Shown here: positions 41,846 to 51,253 of the stretch, one piece after another
Numbering within the stretch: the first letter of the stretch is position 1
Layout: each line of letters begins with the position of its first letter
DNA from: Mycobacterium sp. MBM
Lineage (GTDB): Bacteria; Actinomycetota; Actinomycetes; Mycobacteriales; Mycobacteriaceae
DNA: 62,067 bases
Direction: 5' to 3'
NCBI GenBank assembly: GCA_021648845.1
Contig: JAKJHY010000032.1
Span: 1 to 62,067 of the forward strand
Translations under genes and position numbers: made by a program
Notes under the pieces: model-generated
Databases searched by the model: none
Seen by the model: the letters and a program-made list of their open reading frames with translations, nothing else
Told to the model about the DNA's origin: nothing

Positions 41846-43384
41846 CTACCGCCAGGACGGCAACCAGATCTGCATATGCCAGGTGCTCTGCGATATCGGC
41901 AGCCCGGTCAGCACCGGATAGAGCCAGGCGAAGTTGGTGATCACCAGCGCCACATAACAACTCACCGCGATCAGCCCGAGCGTTCGGCGCTCGGCGTTCT
42001 GCCGCGGCTGATACAGGATGTCGCCGAGTATCAGGGCTATCAACATCACCAGGAACGGCGCCATCGTCGTCGCATAGAAGAAGTACATCTGCCGGTCGAT
42101 ATCGAGAAACCACGGCAGGAAACCGGCGCAGTAGCCCACCAGCACGGCGGCATAACGCCAATCGCGCCGCACGAACATCCGCCAGAGCGCGAACATCAGC
42201 ACCGGCACGGCGATGAACCACATGGTCGGCGTGCCGACCAGCATCACCGCCTTGACGCAGGATTGCGCGCCGCACCCGGGCACGTTCTGCTGATCGATGG
42301 CGTACAGCACCGGCCGCAGCGACATCGGCCACGTCCACGGTTTCGACTCCCACGGATGGTGATTGCCCGCGGCGTTGGTCAGCCCGGAATGGAACTTGTA
42401 GACCGAGGACGTGTAGTACCACAGCGACCGAATGGCGTCCGGCAGCAGACCGCCCTCGCCGATGGTGCGCCCCACCTCGTGCCGGTACACCCCGGTCTCG
42501 GAGGCGAACCAGCGCGCATAGGAGGCCAGGTAGACGCAGAACGGGATCACGCCCAGCGCGTACACCGCCGGGAGGGTGTCGCGGCGCAGTGTGCCCAGCC
42601 ACGGTCGCGGGGCCCGGTACTGGCGGCGCGCGGCGATATCGAAGGCCAGCGTCATCACCCCGAAGAACGCGATGAAGTACAGCCCCGACCATTTGGTGGC
42701 ACATGCCAGCCCCAGCAGCACCCCGGCGCCGAACCGCCACCAGCGCACCCCGAGCCGGGGGCCCCACGGCGTCTCGCCGACCCGGCCCTCCAGCAGCGCG
42801 GTGTGCATCCGCATCCGCACCTGGTCGCGGTCGACGATCAGCGCCCCGAAGGCCGCCACCACGAACACCACCAGGTACACGTCCAGCAGCGCGGTGCGCG
42901 CCGAGACGAAGCTGACCCCGTCGGCGATGACGAGCAGCCCGGCGATCGCCCCGACCAGTGTCGAGCGGCTGATCCGCCGGACGATGCGGGCCACCAGGAT
43001 CACGATGATGACGCCGCACACCGCACCGGAGAACCGCCAGCCTAGCCCGTTGTAACCGAAGATCCACTCGCCGATGGCCATCAGCATCTTCGACAGCGGC
43101 GGATGCACCACCAGCCCGTAGCCGGGGTTGTCCTCCAGACCGCCGTTGCCCAGCATCTGCCAGGCCTGCGGGGCGTAGTGCTTCTCGTCGAAGATCGGGG
43201 TACCCGCGTCGGTCGGGGACCCGAGGTTCAGAAACCGGGTCAGCGCGGCCAGTGCCCCGATGATGGCCGTCATCACCCAGCCCTGCAGCCGGTCGACGGG
43301 CCCGAAGTCCGGTACCGGCACGAGCGGTCCCGGGCTGATCGCGGGTGCGGCGCGCTCCGGAAGCACGGTGTCGGGAGCGGTCAT
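41846..43384 (-). CDS. pmt: protein O-mannosyltransferase
   Basis: A 512-residue polytopic membrane GT-C enzyme, counterpart of Rv1002c. It transfers mannose from polyprenyl-phosphate-mannose to secreted proteins during Sec export. The first luminal loop has the catalytic acidic motif IFDEKHYAPQAW, then VVHPPLSKMLMAIGE. About ten hydrophobic segments follow. ATG 43384 (MTAPDTVLPE) is chosen; the open frame continues through the start of rsmI, which is divergent with 24 bases between starts. Confidence 0.93.
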   Translation of the reverse strand: MTAPDTVLPERAAPAISPGPLVPVPDFGPVDRLQGWVMTAIIGALAALTRFLNLGSPTDAGTPIFDEKHYAPQAWQMLGNGGLEDNPGYGLVVHPPLSKMLMAIGEWIFGYNGLGWRFSGAVCGVIIVILVARIVRRISRSTLVGAIAGLLVIADGVSFVSARTALLDVYLVVFVVAAFGALIVDRDQVRMRMHTALLEGRVGETPWGPRLGVRWWRFGAGVLLGLACATKWSGLYFIAFFGVMTLAFDIAARRQYRAPRPWLGTLRRDTLPAVYALGVIPFCVYLASYARWFASETGVYRHEVGRTIGEGGLLPDAIRSLWYYTSSVYKFHSGLTNAAGNHHPWESKPWTWPMSLRPVLYAIDQQNVPGCGAQSCVKAVMLVGTPTMWFIAVPVLMFALWRMFVRRDWRYAAVLVGYCAGFLPWFLDIDRQMYFFYATTMAPFLVMLIALILGDILYQPRQNAERRTLGLIAVSCYVALVITNFAWLYPVLTGLPISQSTWHMQIWLPSWR

Positions 43385-43408
43385 CACCGACGATCGTAGG
43401 CTGCGGGG

Positions 43409-44245
43409 GTGGAACAAGGCCGACTGCTCCTGGGTGCCACCCCGTTGGGCCAGCCCGGCGACGCGTCGGCGCGCCTCGTCCAGGCGCTGACGACCGCCGA
43501 CGTGGTCGCCGCCGAGGACACCCGGCGGGCCCGTGCGCTGGCCGCGGCGCTGGGGGTGACCCCGGCCGGGCGGGTGCTGAGCGTTTTCGACCAGAACGAG
43601 GCGAGCCGGGTGCCGATGCTGCTCGACGAGATCGCCGCGGGCGCCACGGTGCTGCTGATCAGCGATGCCGGGATGCCCCTGATCAACGATCCCGGCTACC
43701 GGTTGGTGACCGCGTGTATCGAAGCCGGCCTGCCGGTGAGCTGCCTGCCGGGCCCGTCGGCGGTGACCACCGCGCTCGCGGTATCGGGTCTGGCCGCCGA
43801 CCGGTTCTGCTTCGAGGGGTTCGCCCCGCGCAAACAGGCGGCCCGGCGCACCTGGCTGGGTGAGCTCGCCGGCGAACGGCGCACCTGTGTGTTCTTCGAG
43901 TCGCCGCGCCGGCTGGCCGAGACCCTGCGCGACGCCGTCGACACGCTCGGCCCGGCCCGCCGGGCGGTGGTGTGTCGGGAACTGACCAAGACCCACGAGG
44001 AGGTCCGGCGGGGCACGCTGGCCGAGCTCGCGGACTGGGCCGCCGACGGGGTGCTCGGGGAGATCACCGTGGTGTTGGCCGGCGCGGTCCCGCAGGCCGA
44101 CCCGGCGGCCCTCGTCGCGCAGGTGAGTGCGCTGATCGACGACGGCATGCGGGTCAAGGACGCCTGCGCGCAGGTGGTCGCGGCGCACCCGGGGGCGATA
44201 TCGAAGCGGGAGCTCTACGATCTGGCCCTGAAGTCACGCGGGTAG
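43409..44245 (+). CDS. rsmI: 16S rRNA (cytidine-1402) 2-prime-O-methyltransferase
   Basis: A 278-residue SAM-dependent enzyme. Motifs are GATPLGQPGDAS (usually TPIGN), VVAAEDTRRARALAAALGV, LISDAGMPLINDPGYRLV and CLPGPSAVTTALAVSGL. It modifies C1402 in the decoding site. GTG 43409 is used. It overlaps the facing pabB by 12 bases. Confidence 0.93.
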   Translation: MEQGRLLLGATPLGQPGDASARLVQALTTADVVAAEDTRRARALAAALGVTPAGRVLSVFDQNEASRVPMLLDEIAAGATVLLISDAGMPLINDPGYRLVTACIEAGLPVSCLPGPSAVTTALAVSGLAADRFCFEGFAPRKQAARRTWLGELAGERRTCVFFESPRRLAETLRDAVDTLGPARRAVVCRELTKTHEEVRRGTLAELADWAADGVLGEITVVLAGAVPQADPAALVAQVSALIDDGMRVKDACAQVVAAHPGAISKRELYDLALKSRG

Positions 44246-45448
44246 CGTCGCCGGTCCTTGGCCGAGTCCGACGATGGCGGCCGCCTTGTGCAGGCATTCC
44301 TGCCATTCGGCGGCCGGGTCGGAGTCCGCGGTGATCCCGCCGCCGACCCCGAGCACCGCCGCGCCGTGCGCGTCGAACTCCACCGTGCGGATCGCCACGT
44401 TCAGTTCGGTGCCCGCGGCCGGCGACGCCACACCGACTGCCCCGCAATAGATGCCGCGGCGTTCGGGTTCCCATTGTCGGAGCAGTTCGCGGGCGCGGCG
44501 CTTCGGAGTGCCGGTCACCGAGGCCGGCGGGAAGGTGGCCTCGAGTACCTCGGACATCGGCACCCGGGCCGGGATCCGTGCCGCGACGGTGGACACCAGA
44601 TGCCACACCCCCGGGGCCGGCCGCACCCGCAGCAACTCCGGTACCGTCACCGAGCCGGTGACCGCGACCCGGCTCAGGTCGTTGCGCACCAGATCCACGA
44701 TCATCACGTTCTCGGCGACGTCCTTGACCGATGCGCGCAGCAGGTCGGGCGACATGTGCAGGGGCAGCGTGCCTTTGATGGGGCTGGAGATCGCCGACTC
44801 GCCGCGCCGCCGCAGGAACAGCTCGGGCGACAGCGAGGCCACCGCGCCCCAGTGCCCCGCCAGATAAGCGGCCCGCGCCGGTGCGGTGCGGGTGACGGCA
44901 TCGACGAAAAAATCCAGCGGGTCCCCGGTGATCCGGCCGTGGAACTGGGTGCACACGCAGGCCTGATAGATCTCCCCGGCGGCGATGGCCTCCAGGCAGT
45001 CCGCCACGCCGGTCAGGTGCCGGTCGCGGTCGGGTGCGGTCCACGCCATCGCGTACGGCCGCGCCGGCGTCTCGGCGATCCCGGTCAGCCAGTCCGGAAG
45101 TGCTGCGCCGGAGAGACTTTCGTGCCACCAGAGGCCGTCGGCATCTTGGCGCAGCACCGCGTCGGACCAACCGCCTGCGGCCGCCGGGATACGCGGCGCT
45201 CCGGGCCCGTCCGGGTAGGACAGGTAGCCGAACCAGCCGCCGCCGACGGCCGCCGATGCACCCGGTACCGCGGCGAACACCGCATCGGCCGGGACGGCGA
45301 GCAGCGACGGTGCGATGACGGCCTTCGATCCGAACCAGTCGCCGATCAGCGCGGCCGGTGGCGGCAGGCCGGCGCGGGCCCCGGCGTCGGCGACCCAGCG
45401 CAGCACCCCGGGGGCGTTGCCCAGCGGGCCGAGCGGGTCGATTCGCAC
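44234..45448 (-). CDS. pabB: aminodeoxychorismate synthase component I
   Basis: A 404-residue chorismate-binding enzyme for 4-aminobenzoate and folate synthesis. Family motifs are SSPIKGTLPLHM, NVMIVDLVRNDLSRV, TFPPASVTGTPKRRA and YCGAVGV. It lacks a fused glutaminase domain. It starts 19 bases after the sigma-factor stop, so it may be partly co-transcribed with that operon. Confidence 0.9.
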   Translation of the reverse strand: MRIDPLGPLGNAPGVLRWVADAGARAGLPPPAALIGDWFGSKAVIAPSLLAVPADAVFAAVPGASAAVGGGWFGYLSYPDGPGAPRIPAAAGGWSDAVLRQDADGLWWHESLSGAALPDWLTGIAETPARPYAMAWTAPDRDRHLTGVADCLEAIAAGEIYQACVCTQFHGRITGDPLDFFVDAVTRTAPARAAYLAGHWGAVASLSPELFLRRRGESAISSPIKGTLPLHMSPDLLRASVKDVAENVMIVDLVRNDLSRVAVTGSVTVPELLRVRPAPGVWHLVSTVAARIPARVPMSEVLEATFPPASVTGTPKRRARELLRQWEPERRGIYCGAVGVASPAAGTELNVAIRTVEFDAHGAAVLGVGGGITADSDPAAEWQECLHKAAAIVGLGQGPATLPA

Positions 45449-45467
45449 CGGCCCAGCCTGTCAGAAG

Positions 45468-46352
45468 CTAACGGCTGATGGCGCGCGGGATGGTGGCGGT
45501 GGTTAATTTCTCCGGGTTGCGCATCGCGTAGAAGTGCGAGATCCGGCCGTCGGTGATCTCGACGGTGACGATGCCTTCGAAGCGCTCGCCCAGGTAGAGC
45601 TTGAGTGCCGGCGCGTTGTTGAAGGTGGCCATTTCGACGCGGCCGGCGTCGCCGGCGGTCCGCAGCAGCCCGATGACGAGTCGGGCCACCCGGTCGGCGC
45701 CGTGCACCGGGCGGCGGGCGGCGCTGACCTTGCCCGCGCTGTCGGCCGTCCACACCACGTCGGGGGCGAGCAGTTCGATCAGACTGCTGACGTCACCGGT
45801 GGCGGCGGTGGCGAAGAACTGCAGCGTGATCTGCTCGCTGGTGGCTCGATCGACGGGCTCGAACCGTTTGCGCCGGGCGTGCACGTGCTCGCGGGCGCGG
45901 TGGGCCATCTGGCGCACCGCCGCCGCGGACTTTCCCACCGCCGCGGCGATTTCGTCGTGCCCGAAGCCGAACACCTCGCGCAGCACGAACACCGCGCGCT
46001 CATCGGGGCTCAGCGATTCCAGCACCACCATCATCGCCATCGACACCGACTCGGCCAGCACCAGATCGGTGCCGGCATCCGCGGCGTCGACCAGCAGCGG
46101 CTCCGGTAGCCAGGGGCCGACATACTCCTCGCGGCGCCGGGCCTGGGCGCGCAGCGCGTTCAGCGATTGCCGCGTCACCAGCTGTGCCAGATAGGATTTG
46201 GTGTCGCGCACGGTATCCAGGTCCACCTCGGCCCAGCGCAGGTAACTCTCCTGCAGCACATCGTCGGATTCCGTTGCCGAGCCCAGGATCTCGTAGGCGA
46301 TGGTGAACAGCAGCGGCCGCAGTGCGGTGAACCGGTCGGCGTGCTCGCTCAC
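45468..46352 (-). CDS. ECF41-group RNA polymerase sigma factor with SnoaL-like extension
   Basis: A 294-residue sigma factor. The sigma-2 region has LRPLLFTIAYEILGSATESD, and the sigma-4 HTH has GFGHDEIAAAVGKSAAAVRQ. The linker holds WLPEP, and the SnoaL-like C-terminal domain has DSAGKV where ECF41 has DGGGK. In this group the extension tunes activity and no anti-sigma is used. GTG 46352 overlaps the oxidoreductase stop as GTGA. A matching promoter lies upstream of the operon. It is related to mycobacterial SigJ/SigI-like factors. Confidence 0.88.
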   Translation of the reverse strand: MSEHADRFTALRPLLFTIAYEILGSATESDDVLQESYLRWAEVDLDTVRDTKSYLAQLVTRQSLNALRAQARRREEYVGPWLPEPLLVDAADAGTDLVLAESVSMAMMVVLESLSPDERAVFVLREVFGFGHDEIAAAVGKSAAAVRQMAHRAREHVHARRKRFEPVDRATSEQITLQFFATAATGDVSSLIELLAPDVVWTADSAGKVSAARRPVHGADRVARLVIGLLRTAGDAGRVEMATFNNAPALKLYLGERFEGIVTVEITDGRISHFYAMRNPEKLTTATIPRAISR

Positions 46353-47491
46353 GCCCGCGCCGTCGCGAGCTTTTCGGCGCGCTTGCCGCCCTTGAGCCAG
46401 AAGTACGCGCCCGGCTTGCGCGCCTCCTTGCGCAGGAACGACAGCGTGCCCCGGCACACCTGCTCCTTGACCAGGGCCGCGGTGCGCCCGCCGAGGTACA
46501 GCCGGATCGGTGTGTCGTCGGTGCGGGCGAGCTGGATGGTGCCGCCGGCGCGACCGATGCTGATGCACTGCCCGGTGAAGGCCTGATTGATCGGCGCCGG
46601 TTCGGTTCCCGCGATGCGGGCCAGCACCGTGTTGGCGGCCTGGGCGCCCAACGGCAGCGCCGCCTGGCAGCTCATCCGAAGCGGGACCCCCGACGGTGCG
46701 GCGGCATCACCGGCGGCGATGACGCGGTCGTCGTCGAGGCTGGTCAGCGTCTCGTCGGTGAGCAACCGGCCCAACTCGTCGGTCCGCAGACCGCTGGCGC
46801 CCGCCAGGGCGGGCACCGCGAACCCGGCGGTCCACACCGTCGCCGCACTGGCCAGGGTGCGTCCGTCCGAGAGCGTGACGTGGTCGGCGGACACCGCGCT
46901 GACGGTGGGGCCCTCGAGCACGGTCACACCGAGCTTGGCGAGTTGCTTGGCCACCGACCGGCGGCCGGGGACGCTCAGCGACGGTCCCAGCTCCGGGCCG
47001 GTCACCAGGGTGACCGACCGGCCGGCTTCGGCGAATTCCGAGGCCGCTTCGATACCGGTCAGGCCGCCGCCGACCACGACGACCGGGGCCGAGGCCCCGA
47101 CCTCGCGCAGTCGGCCGGCCAGGGCCTGGGCATCCTCCAATTCGGCGAGGCGGTAAGCGAATTCGGGTGCGGCACCGCTGGTGCTGCCGACGGCGTAGAT
47201 CAGGTAGTCGTAGTCCAGTGCGCTGCCGGAGGCCAGCGCGACGCGACGCGCGGCGGTGTCGATGCGCTCGGCGGTGTCGACCACGAGGCGCACGTCGGCA
47301 TGTAAAAGGTCGGCATAGCCGGCCACGGCGTCGTCGTTGCCGATGGCGAGCTGGTGCAGCCGGATCCGCTCGACGAACTCCGGCCGCGCGTTCACCAGGG
47401 TGACGTCCACGTCCTGCTGCTGCAGGTGGTTGGCGGCCAGCACGCCGGCGTAGCCACCGCCGATGACGACGACGCGGGTCTTCTGGGTCAT
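46349..47491 (-). CDS. FAD/NAD(P)-dependent oxidoreductase, NDH-2-like
   Basis: A 380-residue pyridine nucleotide-disulfide-type flavoprotein. FAD motif VVVIGGGYAGVLAANHL at the N-terminus, NAD motif VVVVGGGLTGIEAASEFAE near residue 140, and the second FAD motif RVIAAGDAAAPSG. No redox-active CxxC is seen. Oxidoreductases of this kind are one of the standard partners of ECF41 sigma genes. The sigma factor start overlaps its stop by four bases. Confidence 0.88.
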   Translation of the reverse strand: MTQKTRVVVIGGGYAGVLAANHLQQQDVDVTLVNARPEFVERIRLHQLAIGNDDAVAGYADLLHADVRLVVDTAERIDTAARRVALASGSALDYDYLIYAVGSTSGAAPEFAYRLAELEDAQALAGRLREVGASAPVVVVGGGLTGIEAASEFAEAGRSVTLVTGPELGPSLSVPGRRSVAKQLAKLGVTVLEGPTVSAVSADHVTLSDGRTLASAATVWTAGFAVPALAGASGLRTDELGRLLTDETLTSLDDDRVIAAGDAAAPSGVPLRMSCQAALPLGAQAANTVLARIAGTEPAPINQAFTGQCISIGRAGGTIQLARTDDTPIRLYLGGRTAALVKEQVCRGTLSFLRKEARKPGAYFWLKGGKRAEKLATARA

Positions 47492-47525
47492 GGTGCTCTC
47501 CTGTCTCCGAGGGTGATGCCCTCAA

Positions 47526-47552
47526 GACACCGGTGCCTCCCGGAGTGTGACA
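47526..47552 (-). promoter_or_regulatory. predicted ECF41-type promoter of the oxidoreductase-sigma operon
   Basis: On the minus strand TGTCACA (47552-47546) is followed after 16 bases by TGTC (47529-47526), 34 bases before the oxidoreductase ATG. ECF41 factors recognise TGTCACA at -35 and CGTC at -10. The match predicts that the sigma factor drives its own operon. Confidence 0.6.
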
Positions 47553-47576
47553 CCTGCCAGGTAAGTGTGGCTCAGA

Positions 47577-49148
47577 TCACGTCGGTTGGTAACGCGGGAA
47601 CACACCTTCCGGGGCGGGCAGCGCGGTGCCGGGGGCAAGCCGGGCGCCGATGGCGGTGAAGTCGCGCTGATCCGCGGTCTGGCCCAGCAGGTCGAGCAGC
47701 TTGGCCGTCGAGGTCGGCATCACCGGCTGGCTCAGCAGGACCGCGATGCGGACGGTCTCCAGCGTCGTGTAGAGCACGGTGGCCATCCGGTCCGGGTCGG
47801 TCTTGCGCAAGACCCAGGGTTCCTGCGCCGAGAAGTATTTGTTCGCCGCGCTCAGCACCGACCAGATGGCCTCCAGCGCAAGGTGTATCGCCTGGTCGTC
47901 GTAGTGCGCGCGGACCCGTTCCAGGAGTGCGTCGGCGGCCGCCAGCAGCGCGGTGTCCGCCTCGGTGAACGCGCCCGGGTCGGGCACCACCCCGTCGAGG
48001 TTCTTGGCCACCATCGACAGCGACCGCTGCGCTAGGTTGCCGAGCTCGTTGGCCAGGTCGGCGTTGATCCGGCCGATGATTGCTTCCTCGCTGTAGCTGC
48101 CGTCCTGCCCGAACGGCACCTCACGCAGGAAGAAGTAGCGCACCGCGTCCACGCCGAACTCGTCGACGAGCACCAGGGGATCCACCACATTGCCCAGCGA
48201 TTTGCTCATCTTCTCGCCCCTGACGTTGATGAACCCGTGCGCGAAGATGCGGCGCGGTAGGGCGATGCCGGCCGACATCAGGAACGCCGGCCAGTACACG
48301 GTGTGGAACCGGATGATGTCCTTCCCGATCATGTGCAGATCGGCGGGCCAGTACTTTTCGAACGCCTCGGAGTCGGTGTCCGGGAAGCCCACCCCGGTCA
48401 GGTAGTTGGTCAGCGCGTCCACCCACACGTACATGACGTGGTCGGGATGATCGGGCACCGGCACACCCCAGTCGAAGGTGGTGCGCGAGATCGACAGGTC
48501 GCGCAGCCCGCCGGAGACGAAGCTGATCACCTCGTTGCGGCGCACGTCGGGCCCGATGAACTCCGGATGCGCCGCGTAGTGGGCCAGCAGGCGTTCGGCG
48601 TACGCGGACAGCCGGAAGAAGTAGGTCTGCTCCTCGGTCCAGGTCACCTCGGTGCCGGTTTCGATCGCGACGCGGGTGCCGTCCGGGCGTTCCTCGGTTT
48701 CGTCCTCGGTGAAGAACCGTTCGTCGCGCACCGAGTACCAGCCCTGGTAACTGCCCAGATAGATATCGCCGGCGTCGTTCATCCGGCGCCAGATCTCCTT
48801 GGACGCCTCGTAGTGGTCGGGATCGGAGGTGCGGATGAAGCGGTCGTAGGAGGCGCCGAGGCGTTCCTGCATGCGCTCGAACACGTCGGAGTTGCGCGTG
48901 GCCAGTTCGGCGGCGGTGATACCCAGCTTGGCGGCGGTCTCGGCCATCTTCAGGCCGTGCACATCGGTCCCGGTCAGGTAGCGCACGTCGAAACCGTCGA
49001 GCCGCTTGAACCGGGCGATGGCGTCGGTGGCGATGTACTCGTAGGCGTGCCCGATGTGCGGGTCGCCGTTCGGGTAGGCGATGGCAGTGGTGATGTAGAA
49101 CGGGGCGCCTGGGGTGCGCGTCCCCGCGCCGGGGAAAGACGTAGTCAT
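47577..49148 (-). CDS. metG: methionyl-tRNA synthetase
   Basis: A 523-residue class I synthetase, metS in M. tuberculosis. ATP motifs PHIGHAYEYI (HIGH) and GEKMSKSLGN (KMSKS) are intact. The length without a C-terminal tRNA-binding domain is normal for mycobacteria. ATG 49148. Divergent from tatD with 25 bases between starts. Confidence 0.97.
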   Translation of the reverse strand: MTTSFPGAGTRTPGAPFYITTAIAYPNGDPHIGHAYEYIATDAIARFKRLDGFDVRYLTGTDVHGLKMAETAAKLGITAAELATRNSDVFERMQERLGASYDRFIRTSDPDHYEASKEIWRRMNDAGDIYLGSYQGWYSVRDERFFTEDETEERPDGTRVAIETGTEVTWTEEQTYFFRLSAYAERLLAHYAAHPEFIGPDVRRNEVISFVSGGLRDLSISRTTFDWGVPVPDHPDHVMYVWVDALTNYLTGVGFPDTDSEAFEKYWPADLHMIGKDIIRFHTVYWPAFLMSAGIALPRRIFAHGFINVRGEKMSKSLGNVVDPLVLVDEFGVDAVRYFFLREVPFGQDGSYSEEAIIGRINADLANELGNLAQRSLSMVAKNLDGVVPDPGAFTEADTALLAAADALLERVRAHYDDQAIHLALEAIWSVLSAANKYFSAQEPWVLRKTDPDRMATVLYTTLETVRIAVLLSQPVMPTSTAKLLDLLGQTADQRDFTAIGARLAPGTALPAPEGVFPRYQPT

Positions 49149-49173
49149 TTGGCTCTCACCTTAAGGTGTCAGC

Positions 49174-50004
49174 GTGAGCGCCAAGCGAGAGAAGCCGCCA
49201 CTCCCGGAGCCGCTGACCCCACTGATCGATGCGCACACGCACCTCGACGCGTGCGGCGCGCAGACCGCCGATGACGTGCACGCGATCCTGGACCGGGCCG
49301 GCTCCGTCGGTGTGCAGGCCGTGGTGACCATCGCCGACGATCTGGACGCGGCGCGCTGGGCCGCCCAGGCGGCGGACTGGGATCCCCGTGTGTACGCCGC
49401 GGTGGCCCTGCACCCCACCCGCGCCGACGCCCTCGACGAGGCGGCCAAGGCCGAGTTGGAGCAGCTGGCGGCCCGCTCCCGGGTGGTGGCGGTGGGGGAG
49501 ACCGGTATGGACATGTACTGGCCGGGTCGCCTGGAGGGCTGCGCGGATCCCGCGCAGCAGCGCGAGGCCTTCGCCTGGCACATCGACCTGGCCAAACGCA
49601 CCAACAAGCCGTTGATGATCCACAACCGGGACGCCGACGCCGAGGTGCTCGACGTGCTTTGCGCCGAGGATGCGCCGGAGACGGTCATCTTCCACTGCTT
49701 CTCCTCCGACGCCGCGATGGCCCGCACCTGCGCGGCGAACGGATGGATGGTCAGCCTGTCGGGCACGGTCAGCTTCCGTAATGCCCATGCGCTGCGGGAG
49801 GCCGCCACGGTGGTGCCCAGCGAATTGTTGTTGGTGGAGACGGACGCCCCGTTCCTGACTCCGCATCCGTTCCGCGGTGCGCCCAACGAGTCGTACTGCC
49901 TGCCCTATACCGTGCGGGCGCTGGCCGACGTGCTCGACCGTCCGGCCGTCGAGCTGGCCGAGATCACCGCGGCGAACGCGAGCCGGATTTACGGCTTGGG
50001 GTGA
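49174..50004 (+). CDS. tatD: TatD-family metal-dependent DNase
   Basis: A 276-residue TIM-barrel hydrolase. Metal ligands are visible as DAHTHLD at the N-terminus, VGETGMDMYW, the HNRDAD region, FHCFSSD and the C-terminal ETDAPFLTPHP. It probably removes damaged DNA ends. GTG 49174. It is followed by the rpfB-ksgA-ispE cluster. Confidence 0.93.
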   Translation: MSAKREKPPLPEPLTPLIDAHTHLDACGAQTADDVHAILDRAGSVGVQAVVTIADDLDAARWAAQAADWDPRVYAAVALHPTRADALDEAAKAELEQLAARSRVVAVGETGMDMYWPGRLEGCADPAQQREAFAWHIDLAKRTNKPLMIHNRDADAEVLDVLCAEDAPETVIFHCFSSDAAMARTCAANGWMVSLSGTVSFRNAHALREAATVVPSELLLVETDAPFLTPHPFRGAPNESYCLPYTVRALADVLDRPAVELAEITAANASRIYGLG

Positions 50005-50125
50005 CGCATTCGGTACCGTGGCGAGTTGGCGCGGTCCCCCGAACTTCGTTACCGTCCTGTTATCGAATGCGGACGGTCCTCTGGACTGCTCATGTGCCGC
50101 GCTCTCGAGTCAGGGATCCAAATCA
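50005..50125 (+). promoter_or_regulatory. leader region of rpfB
   Basis: A 121-base gap. CATTCGGTACCG and a later GAATGCGGACGGTCC occur, with TATCGA (50060-50065) as a possible -10. In M. tuberculosis the rpfB-ksgA transcript has an RNA switch in this gap; whether one exists here cannot be seen directly. No terminator hairpin with a T-run was found. Confidence 0.3.
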
Positions 50126-51253
50126 GTGAATGTCTTGAACAAACTCCATGAGTCGCGTTCTCCCGCGCTGCGGTTGTTGGTCGGCGCTCTGCTGCTCACC
50201 TTGGTGTTTGCCGGTGGCGTCGCGGTCACCTCGCACAAGACGGTCACGTTGACCGTCGACGGCACCGAACTCACGGTGACGACGATGAAATCGCGGGTCA
50301 TCGACGTCGTGCAGGAGAACGGCTACACCGTCGGCGAGCGCGACGATCTCTACCCGGCCGCCGACGCCGCGGTCGCCGATACGGATGCCATCGTGCTGCG
50401 CCGCAGCCGCCCACTGCAGATCTCCATGGATGGCAAGGACAGCACCGAGGTGTGGACCACCGCGTCGACGGTCCAGGAGGCGCTGGCGCAGCTCTCGATG
50501 ACCGACACCGCCCCCGCGGCGGCCTCCCGCGGCAGCCGACTGCCCCTGGCCGGCATGTCATTACCCGTGGTCAGCGCCAAGACCGTGCAGCTCAACGACG
50601 GCGGCACGCTGCGCACCGTGCGGCTGGCCGCGCCCACCGTGGGGGCCTTTCTCGACGCCGCCGGGGCGCCGCTGCAGCAGCGCGACACCGTCGTCCCGGC
50701 CGCCTCGTCCCCGGTGGTCGACGGGATGCGCATCGATGTGACGCGCATCCGGATCGAGAAGGTGACCGCACAGGTACCGCTGCCGCCACCCAGCAACCGC
50801 ATCGAGGATCCGACGATGAATCAAAGTCGCCAGGTCGTCGAGGATCCTGGCACCCCCGGTGTGCAGGACGTGACGTTTGCCGTGGCGCGGGTCAACGGTG
50901 TGGAGACGGGAAGGTTGCCAGTAGCCAATGTCGTCGTACAGCCGGCGCGGGAATCTGTGCTGCGCGTCGGCACCAAACCGGGTACCGAGGTCCCGCCGGT
51001 ATCGAACGGCCATATCTGGGATGCGCTCGCCGGCTGCGAATCGGGAGGTAACTGGGCTATCAACACCGGCAACGGATATTTCGGTGGCGTCCAATTTGAC
51101 CAAAACACCTGGGAGCGACAAGGCGGTCTGAGGTATGCTCAGCGGGCAGATTTGGCGACGCGTGAAGAACAGATCGCGATTGCTGAAGTGACGAGGGCAC
51201 GTCAGGGTTGGGGTGCCTGGCCAACATGTAGCGCCAGATTGGGGTCATCGTGA
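50126..51253 (+). CDS. rpfB: resuscitation-promoting factor RpfB
   Basis: A 375-residue wall-acting lytic transglycosylase. N-terminal membrane anchor (LRLLVGALLLTLVFAGGVAV), three DUF348 repeats (about residues 35-225), a G5 domain (about 225-285, VVEDPGTPGVQDVTFAVARV) and the C-terminal Rpf domain WDALAGCESGGNW with catalytic Glu305. It cleaves peptidoglycan and helps dormant cells resume growth. GTG 50126 is chosen. Its stop overlaps the ksgA GTG. Confidence 0.95.
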   Translation: MNVLNKLHESRSPALRLLVGALLLTLVFAGGVAVTSHKTVTLTVDGTELTVTTMKSRVIDVVQENGYTVGERDDLYPAADAAVADTDAIVLRRSRPLQISMDGKDSTEVWTTASTVQEALAQLSMTDTAPAAASRGSRLPLAGMSLPVVSAKTVQLNDGGTLRTVRLAAPTVGAFLDAAGAPLQQRDTVVPAASSPVVDGMRIDVTRIRIEKVTAQVPLPPPSNRIEDPTMNQSRQVVEDPGTPGVQDVTFAVARVNGVETGRLPVANVVVQPARESVLRVGTKPGTEVPPVSNGHIWDALAGCESGGNWAINTGNGYFGGVQFDQNTWERQGGLRYAQRADLATREEQIAIAEVTRARQGWGAWPTCSARLGSS

